From Parapedobacter defluvii (GTDB taxonomy: Bacteria; Bacteroidota; Bacteroidia; Sphingobacteriales; Sphingobacteriaceae), in the NCBI RefSeq assembly GCF_014642075.1, contig NZ_BMIK01000001.1, positions 434,001-498,000 on the forward strand: a stretch of DNA of 64,000 bases, given 5' to 3'. Under the pieces are notes generated by a model. It was not told where the DNA came from, ran no database searches, and saw nothing but the letters and a program-made list of their open reading frames with translations. A program made the translations under genes and the position numbers. This document shows positions 29,254 through 35,694 of the stretch, piece by piece (the stretch's first letter is position 1; every line of letters begins with the position of its first letter).

Positions 29254-30429
29254 ATGAAGATAGAATCAGTCGATTTTTTTTACCTGAGCATGCCTGAAGT
29301 ATTGGACATTGGCGATGGCAGTCAGGATGCCGTATTGGTACGGGTCAGGGCCGGTGGCCTGGAAGGTTGGGGCGAATGTGAGGCAGCGCCGTTGCCCACG
29401 ATTGCCGCGTATGTATGCCCCATGTCCCACAGCGCGTGCAAGCCGGTGAAACATTCGGTAGAGGGCATGGACTTGAACGAACCGGCCGACATCCATAAGA
29501 TTGGCAGGCATGTACATGCCAACAGTTTTGATCTGTTACAGGCAGATCACACACTGTCCGGCATTGACATTGCGCTTTGGGATTTGTTGGGCAAAAAGCT
29601 GGAAGAGCCGGTATACCGGCTATTGGGTTACAAAAAAGCCTATTCCAAAATACCGTATGCATCCCAATTGTTTGGGGATACACCGGAAGAAACATATGAA
29701 AAAGCCAAACAGTCCGGTGGCTCGGGGTACCGGGCGGTTAAGTTCGGTTGGGGACCGATAGGCCGTGGGTCTGTGGCCGAGGATGCGGCGCATTTCCACG
29801 CCGCGCGGGAAGGTTTGGGTACCGATGCTTATCTTATGATCGATATCGGTACCGTTTGGGGCGAAGACGTCGCGTCGGCAACGGGCCGGCTTGCAGCACT
29901 TAAGGCAGTAAATGCATATTGGCTGGAGGAGCCATTTGCCAATATGGCGCTCAGCGCTTACAGCCAACTGGCGGATGGCAAGCCCCGGGTTCCCCTCGCA
30001 GCAGGAGAAGGCTGTAATAGCTATGTGCAGGCTGCCGCGATGTTGGACTATGCCGGACTGAAATTTATCCAGATTGATACCGGAAGAATCGGTGGGATTA
30101 CACCTGCTAAACGTGTGGCCGACGATGCGGTACGGAAGGGAATTAGTTATGTCAACCACACGTTTACCTCTCATTTGGCCCTGAGTGCATCCCTGCAACC
30201 CTATGCAGGCATCGAAAAAGATGTGATCTGTGAGTATCCCGTTGAGCCTAAACAACTGGCACTGGATATCACCACGAATAAGATGACGCTGAATAGCGAG
30301 GGGCGAGTGGAGGTTCCCGAAGCACCCGGGTTGGGAATGTCGGTCAATAGGGAGTCGTTGAGGAAGTACATCGTGGATACCGAAATTAAGGTAAAGGGAG
30401 CCTTGATTTATCAAACCCCTGCATTATAA
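29254..30429 (+). CDS. Mandelate racemase/muconate lactonizing enzyme family (enolase superfamily) dehydratase
   Basis: 391 residues from ATG 29254; the frame is open from 29191 inside the preceding gene but only this start gives the conserved MKIESVDFFYL beginning. Metal ligands read as Asp197 (MIDIG), Glu225 or Glu226 (YWLEEPF) and Glu252 (AAGEG); candidate bases are Lys163 (RAVKFGW) and His302 (SYVNHTF). Family members dehydrate sugar acids (fuconate, rhamnonate, galactonate, tartrate types) to 2-keto-3-deoxy acids or cycloisomerise lactones. With two SDRs directly downstream this fits an oxidative, non-phosphorylating sugar pathway. The exact acid cannot be told. Confidence 0.87.
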   Translation: MKIESVDFFYLSMPEVLDIGDGSQDAVLVRVRAGGLEGWGECEAAPLPTIAAYVCPMSHSACKPVKHSVEGMDLNEPADIHKIGRHVHANSFDLLQADHTLSGIDIALWDLLGKKLEEPVYRLLGYKKAYSKIPYASQLFGDTPEETYEKAKQSGGSGYRAVKFGWGPIGRGSVAEDAAHFHAAREGLGTDAYLMIDIGTVWGEDVASATGRLAALKAVNAYWLEEPFANMALSAYSQLADGKPRVPLAAGEGCNSYVQAAAMLDYAGLKFIQIDTGRIGGITPAKRVADDAVRKGISYVNHTFTSHLALSASLQPYAGIEKDVICEYPVEPKQLALDITTNKMTLNSEGRVEVPEAPGLGMSVNRESLRKYIVDTEIKVKGALIYQTPAL

Positions 30430-30437
30430 GTTACAAG

Positions 30438-31196
30438 ATGATGAGCGAACGATTCAAAGGTCAGGTAGCCGTAATCTCCGGCGGAGCGGAAGGTTTGGGC
30501 AAAGCCATTGCGCTGCGTTTGGCCAGGGAAGGGGCCAGGCTGGTAATAGTTGATTTTAATAAGGAAAAGTTAGCGAAAACTGTCGAAGCACTGGCGATGG
30601 AAGGGCATGAAGTCATGGGGGAAGCCGTGGATGTTTCGAACGAAGATGAGGTAAGGGAAGGTTTCAAAAGTGCGATGGAACGGTTTGGCAGAATTGATGT
30701 CATGGTTAATTCGGCAGGCATCGTAGGTCCGACCAGCACCTCCATTCTGGACTATTCCGTAGCAGATTTCGACAAGATCTATACGGTTAATCTCAGAGGG
30801 GCCTTTCTGATGGCAAAGTATGCGCTGAAGTACATGTCTGAAAAAGGGTACGGCCGCATATTACTCATCGCTTCCATAGCGGGTAAAGAAGGAAACCCCT
30901 TCATGGCGGGTTATTCGGCAACCAAAGCAGGGGTGATCGGGCTGGTGAAAGGACTGGGAAAGGAATTCGCTACCACGGGTATCACCATCAATGGATTGGC
31001 TCCCGCAGTGATCAGAACCGCGATGAATGCCGATACGGATCCGGAGCAGCTGGCATATATGGCGAGTAAAATACCGATGGGCCGGTTGGGAACCGTGGAA
31101 GAGGTAGCTGCGGCGACCAGTTTTATCGTGTCTCCCGAAAATAGCTTTTCAACAGGTTTTATCTACGACATATCAGGTGGCAGAGCCACATATTAA
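30438..31196 (+). CDS. SDR family NAD(P)-dependent oxidoreductase (type 1, second copy)
   Basis: 252 residues. Cofactor loop GGAEGLGKAIA, NSAGIVGPTST, catalytic Ser in LIASIAGKEGN, and YSATKAG. Closely similar along its whole length to the SDR at 2702, both ending GGRATY. It starts eight bases after the dehydratase gene and is followed five bases later by the type 2 SDR. Expected role is NAD(P)-linked oxidation of a sugar, sugar acid or 2-keto-3-deoxy acid in locus B. Confidence 0.88.
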   Translation: MMSERFKGQVAVISGGAEGLGKAIALRLAREGARLVIVDFNKEKLAKTVEALAMEGHEVMGEAVDVSNEDEVREGFKSAMERFGRIDVMVNSAGIVGPTSTSILDYSVADFDKIYTVNLRGAFLMAKYALKYMSEKGYGRILLIASIAGKEGNPFMAGYSATKAGVIGLVKGLGKEFATTGITINGLAPAVIRTAMNADTDPEQLAYMASKIPMGRLGTVEEVAAATSFIVSPENSFSTGFIYDISGGRATY

Positions 31197-31201
31197 AAAC
31201 G

Positions 31202-31957
31202 ATGGTACAAAAAAAAGTAGTGGTATTAGGTGGGTCTTCGGGAATCGGAAAGGCCATTTCGGAACGTTTTGCACAAGAAGGCTATCAGGTTATTATTGCA
31301 TCGTCCGATCCAGCAAAACTGGAGGCGGCAAGGGCGTGCCTGACGGGGTCGGGTCATGAAACATTTCAGTTGGATATCCGGAGTGAAGCACAAGTGGAGG
31401 CGTTTGCGTCGCATATACAAAACACACATAGAGATTTTGATGTGCTGATCAATAGCATCGGAATTTCTGAACATTTGCATGCGGTAAATTCTAGGTTTGA
31501 AGAATGGGACAATGCCTTGCAGGTAATGCTCTACGGAACGGTCAAGAGCTGCCGTGTATTGGTGCCACTGATGAAACCGGGGGGGCGGATTATCCATATC
31601 ACGTCCATCCACTACAGCCGGGTCGAGAAAGGGAGCTCTGCGTATGGAATGGCAAAAGCAGCGATTACCCAGTTCACGCGTTCATTGGCATTGGAACTGG
31701 CTCCAAACAACATACTTGCCAATACCATCGCCCCCGGTTTCATCAACACACCCATGTCGATAGATCCGAACGGGCAGAATGAATTGGAAACGGAGTGGTT
31801 TCAGGACAATTATGTGAAATATAATCATTTACCGCTGAAACGCGCGGGCCGCCCCGAAGAAGTAGCGGGAGTGGCCTTTTTTCTGGCGGGGCCGGATGCA
31901 ACGTATATGACGGGTTCGGTGTTGACGGTAGACGGCGGATTAACCATTACATTTTAG
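31202..31957 (+). CDS. SDR family NAD(P)-dependent oxidoreductase (type 2, second copy)
   Basis: 251 residues. Cofactor loop GGSSGIGKAIS, NSIGIS, catalytic Ser in HITSIH, YGMAK pair, C-terminus [10 protein letters not shown]. Paralogue of the gene at 3460, again directly after a type 1 SDR. The last 147 bases, ending exactly with the TAG stop, occur a second time without change at 33243-33389, beyond an inserted lipoprotein gene. The gene itself is intact. It closes the locus B operon. Confidence 0.9.
   Translation: MVQKKVVVLGGSSGIGKAISERFAQEGYQVIIASSDPAKLEAARACLTGSGHETFQLDIRSEAQVEAFASHIQNTHRDFDVLINSIGISEHLHAVNSRFEEWDNALQVMLYGTVKSCRVLVPLMKPGGRIIHITSIHYSRVEKGSSAYGMAKAAITQFTRSLALELAPNNILANTIAPGFINTPMSIDPNGQNELETEWFQDNYVKYNHLPLKRAGRPEEVAGVAFFLAGPDATYMTGSVLTVDGGLTITF
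31811..31957. repeat. 147-bp direct repeat, copy 1 (3' end of SDR gene)
   Basis: Begins TATGTGAAATATAATC, ends at the SDR stop TAG. Identical base for base to 33243-33389. The flanking bases differ on both sides (T versus A before, G versus A after), so these are the exact limits. Confidence 0.97.
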
Positions 31958-33242
31958 GTAATGGCACTATTAACCTTATTTTCCAAACGTGGCTAGGTCG
32001 CTATAGACAGTAAGCGGCGTAGGGTACTTATTTTGTTAATCTATCTCATTGTAAGTGATTGTCCGGTATGCAAATTGTCTTACGCCTGCAGCATTCTGAT
32101 TCCGGGCGTAATACAATCTTACAACTTTGCTGCCTTCTAAATCGCCATATTCACTGATTAGGTTGGGATATCCTGCCGTTTCCTCTGCATTCTTGCTGAT
32201 GGCTAGTGGCTGCTCCCAAGTAATGCCATCAACACTTGAAGACATATATAGGACACCGTTCCATCCGGCATATACCATGACCCAACGCTTCAAAAAATCA
32301 TTCCACATAACAGACGGGTTGGCCCCAGCCTGCGAGGTTAATCCTGCTAACTTATGATCAACTCCGCCTATACCGGTTTCACTGTCATAACCGTCAATCG
32401 TAAAATTACGACCATCCCACTTTTTCCATGTATCGGGTGAACCGTAAGGATCGTCTGAAGCGGCCATGCAAATTTTATAATCTTCTCCTTCTATATTGGC
32501 TGAGTAATAGCAGATAAACTGCTGCCGGTCTTCGTTATATACCACGCAACCATCGCCCAAACCGCTCCATCGTGCCTCTCGGGGTTTGGTGTAGTTAACA
32601 TTCAATATTTTCTCACCCTTTGTCCATGTACGACCATTATCTGATGAATAGGCTATTCCGATACTTTTAAATGCCGTTAAACTCCCCCATCTACTCTCTG
32701 CATGGAAAAAGCCAGCCAACCTGCCGTCTATTAACCGATGTACACCGATAAACCATGATCCTGCGTCAGTAAAATCCGAGATCTGATTGAATCCTACTCC
32801 AAAAACGCGATTTTGTGGTCTTAATTGATCAATTTGATCCTCTGGAAAGGGCGTATTACCTTCCGTCCTAAAACTATAATTTTCAGCCCAATAAAGCACA
32901 AACTTCTCCGACCCTTCTTCCTTGACGGCGGATATTTTTCCATCCGGCCAATATCCTTGCATATCTACCCCCGACTGGTCTACAATAATTGGTTCAGAAA
33001 GTGAAAAGTCATTCCAGACACCGAAAGCTTTCGGCGCATCGATCTGCTTTTCAATCAGTGACGCATCTTTACTACAGGCGACGTAAAAAAGTGTGCTTAT
33101 AAAAAATATTATCATAGGCTGGGTTCTTCGTTTCATGCTGTTCTTCTAATATTCCAAATAATAATTAATGGAAACACTTTAATTGCTAATGCATTAACCT
33201 AAACGAAAATAATTCGCTGTATATTATCGCTATGCAACAAAA
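31958..33242. mobile_element. 1,285-bp inserted segment bracketed by the direct repeats (no recombinase gene)
   Basis: Lies between the two 147-bp repeats, giving a repeat period of 1,432 bases. It holds one reverse-strand gene and looks more AT-rich than its surroundings. No integrase, transposase or terminal inverted repeat is visible. Recombination between the repeats would remove it and leave the SDR gene whole. Calling it mobile is an inference from this structure. Confidence 0.5.
32036..33136 (-). CDS. Lipoprotein with sialidase-type (Asp-box) beta-propeller, insertion cargo
   Basis: 366 residues, lipobox FYVAC (Cys 21). Two Asp-box-like motifs are readable, SSDNGRTW (about 165) and SSSVDGITW (about 305), typical of sialidase-like six-bladed propellers; other segments (GWNGVLYMSSS, RLYYARNQ) fit blades of GH32/GH43/GH33-like folds. 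No full catalytic set is recognised, so it may be a glycan-binding or hydrolytic surface protein. It runs opposite to its neighbours, is the only gene between the 147-bp repeats, and its codons look more AT-rich than adjacent genes, which together suggest transfer. Confidence 0.7.
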   Translation of the reverse strand: MKRRTQPMIIFFISTLFYVACSKDASLIEKQIDAPKAFGVWNDFSLSEPIIVDQSGVDMQGYWPDGKISAVKEEGSEKFVLYWAENYSFRTEGNTPFPEDQIDQLRPQNRVFGVGFNQISDFTDAGSWFIGVHRLIDGRLAGFFHAESRWGSLTAFKSIGIAYSSDNGRTWTKGEKILNVNYTKPREARWSGLGDGCVVYNEDRQQFICYYSANIEGEDYKICMAASDDPYGSPDTWKKWDGRNFTIDGYDSETGIGGVDHKLAGLTSQAGANPSVMWNDFLKRWVMVYAGWNGVLYMSSSVDGITWEQPLAISKNAEETAGYPNLISEYGDLEGSKVVRLYYARNQNAAGVRQFAYRTITYNEID

Positions 33243-33389
33243 TATGTGAAATATAATCATTTACCGCTGAAACGCGCGGGCCGCCCCGAAGAAGTAGCGG
33301 GAGTGGCCTTTTTTCTGGCGGGGCCGGATGCAACGTATATGACGGGTTCGGTGTTGACGGTAGACGGCGGATTAACCATTACATTTTAG
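33243..33389 (+). pseudogene. 147-bp direct repeat, copy 2: orphan 3' end of SDR gene
   Basis: Encodes the last 48 residues of the SDR at 31202 plus its stop in the same orientation, with no start codon or upstream part. Identical to 31811-31957. Confidence 0.97.
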
Positions 33390-33650
33390 AACATAGCTTA
33401 GAACACAGTCCGCGTACCTGCTGCCTGACTGCTCCTAGACTGCTGCGCGTGGCATTGCCATGTGCCTGCGCTGCGCTGGCAGTCGGTTGGCTGTTTTTCG
33501 CACGCTGACTGCAAGGTGACCGCACCCTGACCGCCAGCTGACTCCCCTATGATACGGCGCCTTTCGGTAACGGTCGGTTGGCAGGGACACGGTCTGCCGG
33601 GTGATTAAACAGTTGACCTGACAAGGTGACGGCATTGACACCCTATGGTT
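33390..33650. repeat. Degenerate 11-bp periodic non-coding stretch
   Basis: No gene is visible. Reading in 11-base steps aligns recurring cores, for example GACTGCTCCTA, GACTGCTGCGC, then GCTGACTGCAA, GGTGACCGCAC, CCTGACCGCCA, GCTGACTCCCC (33505-33548). Opposite-sense GCAGTC/GGTCGG cores also occur, so parts could pair. The period equals that of the clearer array at 35360, on the other side of the Rrf2-QorB genes. Confidence 0.5.
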
Positions 33651-33662
33651 CAGTTACGTAAA

Positions 33663-33683
33663 ATGTAATAATATTTGTTACAG
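33663..33683. promoter_or_regulatory. Candidate Rrf2 operator upstream of the Rrf2 gene
   Basis: Inverted repeat ATGTAAT-N7-GTTACAG. The same layout, ATGTAAC-N7-ATTACAT, stands before the qorB-like gene at 34140. It overlaps the -33 TTTG (33674-33677) of the predicted promoter, which suits autorepression. Confidence 0.55.
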
Positions 33684-33705
33684 TTAAAATGGATGTGTAT
33701 CTTTG
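33674..33705 (+). promoter_or_regulatory. Predicted promoter of the Rrf2 gene
   Basis: TTTG at 33674-33677, 20-base spacer, TATCTTTG at 33698-33705, a full match to the Bacteroidota vegetative consensus. The -7 element ends seven bases before the ATG at 33713, so the transcript would be leaderless or nearly so, and the earlier ATG at 33689 would be excluded. Confidence 0.6.
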
Positions 33706-33712
33706 CCCTGAC

Positions 33713-34123
33713 ATGAATAATACAAGGTTTGCGACCGTGCTGCATATTTTGGCGATGCTGGCGGATAGTGAAGGAGTATGGCTGAGTTCCGATTGGATCG
33801 CGGGAAGTATCAACATCAATCCGGTAATGGTGCGAAAAGAGTTGGGACTCTTGCAAGACCGGGGCTGGGTGGTAAGCCGCAAAGGCAAAGTAGGTGGCTA
33901 CATGCTGCAAACACCGGCCAAAGGCATCTCACTGGCCGACATCTATGGCTTGGTAAAGAATACAGAGGTGCTGGGGCGTAAAAATCGCCATACCAACCCC
34001 CAATGTCCGATTGGTAAGGATATCAACCGGCAACTGGAGGGGCTTTTCTCCCACACAGAAGGACTGGTATCGGGTTATCTACGGGAGATTACACTAGATG
34101 CGTTTGTGAAGCAGTTTCACTGA
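33713..34123 (+). CDS. Rrf2 family transcriptional regulator
   Basis: 136 residues from ATG 33713. Winged helix-turn-helix (about 1-75, TRFATVLHILAMLADSEG, GWVVSRKGKVGGYML) followed by the dimerisation helix. Only one Cys (Cys98 in NPQCPIG) instead of the three-Cys iron-sulfur site of IscR/NsrR, so a thiol or quinone-type switch is more likely than a cluster. It is 43 bases ahead of the QorB-like reductase, and both genes carry the same inverted repeat, which suggests it represses itself and the reductase. Confidence 0.9.
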   Translation: MNNTRFATVLHILAMLADSEGVWLSSDWIAGSININPVMVRKELGLLQDRGWVVSRKGKVGGYMLQTPAKGISLADIYGLVKNTEVLGRKNRHTNPQCPIGKDINRQLEGLFSHTEGLVSGYLREITLDAFVKQFH

Positions 34124-34139
34124 TTTTTTTTGATTTTAA

Positions 34140-34160
34140 ATGTAACAAAGTTCATTACAT
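34140..34160. promoter_or_regulatory. Candidate Rrf2 operator upstream of the QorB-like gene
   Basis: Inverted repeat ATGTAAC-N7-ATTACAT, six bases before the ATG at 34167, matching the arms and spacing of the site at 33663-33683. Binding here would block transcription or initiation. Confidence 0.55.
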
Positions 34161-34166
34161 AATAAC

Positions 34167-35015
34167 ATGGCAAAAATAGGAGTAACAGGTGCGACGGGAC
34201 AACTGGGCCGTCTCGTCATCAAACAATTGAAAACAAAAACGGCAGCAGAAAATGTGGTGGCGCTGGTGAGAAATCCCGGAAAGGCAATTGATCTGGGAGT
34301 CGAAGTGCGGGCGTTTGACTATACTAAACCCGAATCCCTGGGTGAGGCATTGAAGGGCATCGATCACCTGCTGTTGATCTCTTCCAATGAAGTGGGGCAG
34401 CGCAAAGCGCAGCACGAGAATGTGATCCGGGCTGCGCAGCAGGCAGGGGTAAGCTGGATCGTATATACCAGCTTACTGCATGCCGATACGTCTACGCTGA
34501 GCCTGGCAGGCGAGCACCTCGCAACCGAAGAGCTGCTGAAAGCGTCGGGTATTCCGTATACCCTCCTGCGAAATGGTTGGTACACCGAAAACTATACCGG
34601 CTCGGTGGCTGGAGCCATCGCCGCCGGTGCGTTCATCGGCAGTGCCGGTACGGGTAAGATCGCGTCCGCTGCTCGCGTGGATTATGCCGAGGCGGCTGCC
34701 GTTGTACTCACCGACGAAAGCCATCGGAGCAAGGTGTACGAATTGGCGGGTGACGAAGCGTATACGCTGGCAGACCTAGCGGCGGAGGTATCCCGGCAGA
34801 CCGGCAAGGATATTCCGTATAATGACCTTCCCGAGAATGAATACGTCGAAAGGCTGAGATCCTTAGGCTTGCCCGGGAGCCTGGCACATGCCATTGCCGG
34901 TTGGGATGCAAGTGCTGCCAAAGGCGACCTATTTGACGATAGCCATACGCTATCGTGGCTGATTGGCCACCCGACCACGCCGCTCGCGGATACGGTTAAA
35001 GTAGCCTTAGGTTAA
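34167..35015 (+). CDS. NmrA-like NAD(P)H-dependent oxidoreductase, QorB/quinone oxidoreductase 2 type
   Basis: 282 residues, cytoplasmic. N-terminal cofactor loop GVTGATGQLGRLV, then VALVRNPGKA, LLLISSNEVGQR and YTSLLHADTSTLSLAGEH, and NGWYTENY near 137, all typical of the QorB (YtfG) branch of atypical SDRs, which reduce quinones using NADPH. Length agrees with the family. Control by the adjacent single-Cys Rrf2 regulator fits a response to electrophiles or quinones. It is unrelated in function to the sugar loci on both sides. Confidence 0.85.
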   Translation: MAKIGVTGATGQLGRLVIKQLKTKTAAENVVALVRNPGKAIDLGVEVRAFDYTKPESLGEALKGIDHLLLISSNEVGQRKAQHENVIRAAQQAGVSWIVYTSLLHADTSTLSLAGEHLATEELLKASGIPYTLLRNGWYTENYTGSVAGAIAAGAFIGSAGTGKIASAARVDYAEAAAVVLTDESHRSKVYELAGDEAYTLADLAAEVSRQTGKDIPYNDLPENEYVERLRSLGLPGSLAHAIAGWDASAAKGDLFDDSHTLSWLIGHPTTPLADTVKVALG

Positions 35016-35042
35016 CCGCCTTGATCTGGGTAGCTGCCACCA

Positions 35043-35170
35043 TCACTCCGTACTCAATTTTTTAAAGTAAACCATCAGATGCGTGCGCATCTGGCTGCGG
35101 AATTGCTCGGGATCTCCGTGTTTGAGGGTGTTGAGCAGGTCGCGGTGAGCTAAACTCTCGCGGTTCATCG
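35043..35170 (-). pseudogene. C-terminal remnant of an FCD-domain (FadR/GntR) regulator
   Basis: The reverse strand reads NRESLAHRDLLNTLKHGDPEQ then RSQMRTHLMVYFKKLSTE and stop (TGA at 35045-35043). This is the last helix region of FCD-type ligand domains (HRxLLxAIxxGDPExxRxxMRxHL). The DNA-binding domain and most of the FCD domain are missing. It abuts the aminotransferase remnant at about 35170. Confidence 0.75.
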
Positions 35171-35171
35171 C

Positions 35172-35298
35172 GGGACTTCACGACCGGGGAGTAAGGGTAA
35201 TTGGCAGAGGACTGTGGTATATCAGCGCTGTTCATACGGAAAAGGATGTAGACAACGCGATCAAAACGGCTACCGATGTATTGAGGGAGCTGCCGTAA
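35172..35298 (+). pseudogene. C-terminal remnant of a class-III aminotransferase (glutamate-1-semialdehyde aminomutase-like)
   Basis: The frame ending at TAA 35296-35298 reads GLHDRGVRVIGRGLWYIS then AVHTEKDVDNAIKTATDVLRELP. This is the C-terminal end of the GSA aminotransferase branch. About 400 N-terminal residues, including the PLP lysine, are absent. With the FCD stump it marks a deletion between divergent genes. Confidence 0.75.
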
Positions 35299-35310
35299 AC
35301 CTTACATCCT

Positions 35311-35557
35311 CCTTGCTTACCTCTCCTTTACTTTTTCTGTACCTTTTTCTTACCCCTTTGGTAAAGAATTGGTATAGCGGAGGTAAGGAACTGGTAGAGA
35401 ATTGGTATAGCAGAGGTAAAGAAATGGTAAGGAACTGGTAAAGAATTGGTATAGCGGAGGTAAGGAATTGGTAAGGAAATGGTAACCGAGTAGTAAGCGA
35501 GAACTAAGGCAGTACTAAGCAAGGGGTAAGCAACTGGTAACCGTAAGGTATAACGTT
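35311..35557. repeat. Inverted 11-bp tandem array (4 reverse units, 5-nt spacer, 18 forward units)
   Basis: From 35360 to 35557 the sequence divides into 18 consecutive 11-mers of the form GGTAAGGAAYT, such as GGTAAAGAATT, GGTATAGCGGA, GGTAAGGAACT, with units drifting toward the right end. From 35311 to 35354 four 11-mers are the same pattern on the other strand (CCTTGCTTACC to TTTTTCTTACC). The two arms meet at CCTTT (35355-35359) and can fold back, CTTACC against GGTAA. Any protein read from it is a shadow. Function unknown. Confidence 0.9.
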
Positions 35558-35588
35558 TCTACTTTTGGGATAACTCCAGGACAGATAA

Positions 35589-35621
35589 ACTTGTGTATTC
35601 AAGTAGGTTTATCTATGTTTG
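35589..35621 (+). promoter_or_regulatory. GntR operator and promoter of the NHL propeller gene
   Basis: Palindrome ACTTGTGTATTCAAGT (35589-35604). Its TTG at 35591-35593 serves as -33, followed after 20 bases by TATGTTTG (35614-35621), a match to TAnnTTTG. Similar to the operators at 37714 and 61404; about 67 bases of leader remain before the ATG. Confidence 0.6.
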
Positions 35622-35694
35622 TACTGACAAAGCTCGATTTCGGCTATTCTTTCAATTAGAAAGCAATTGTAACCTACATTATAGGAAGTAGCAA

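Noticed and set aside
31958-33242. Insertion sequence or integron cassette
   Set aside because: No transposase, integrase, terminal inverted repeats or attC-like structure; the long direct repeat of host coding sequence does not fit either class.
35214-35522. Open frames on both strands across the 35.3-kb region, including a 64-residue reverse frame
   Set aside because: They are produced by the 11-bp array, whose period repeats every 11 codons in any frame; no start signal or homology is evident.
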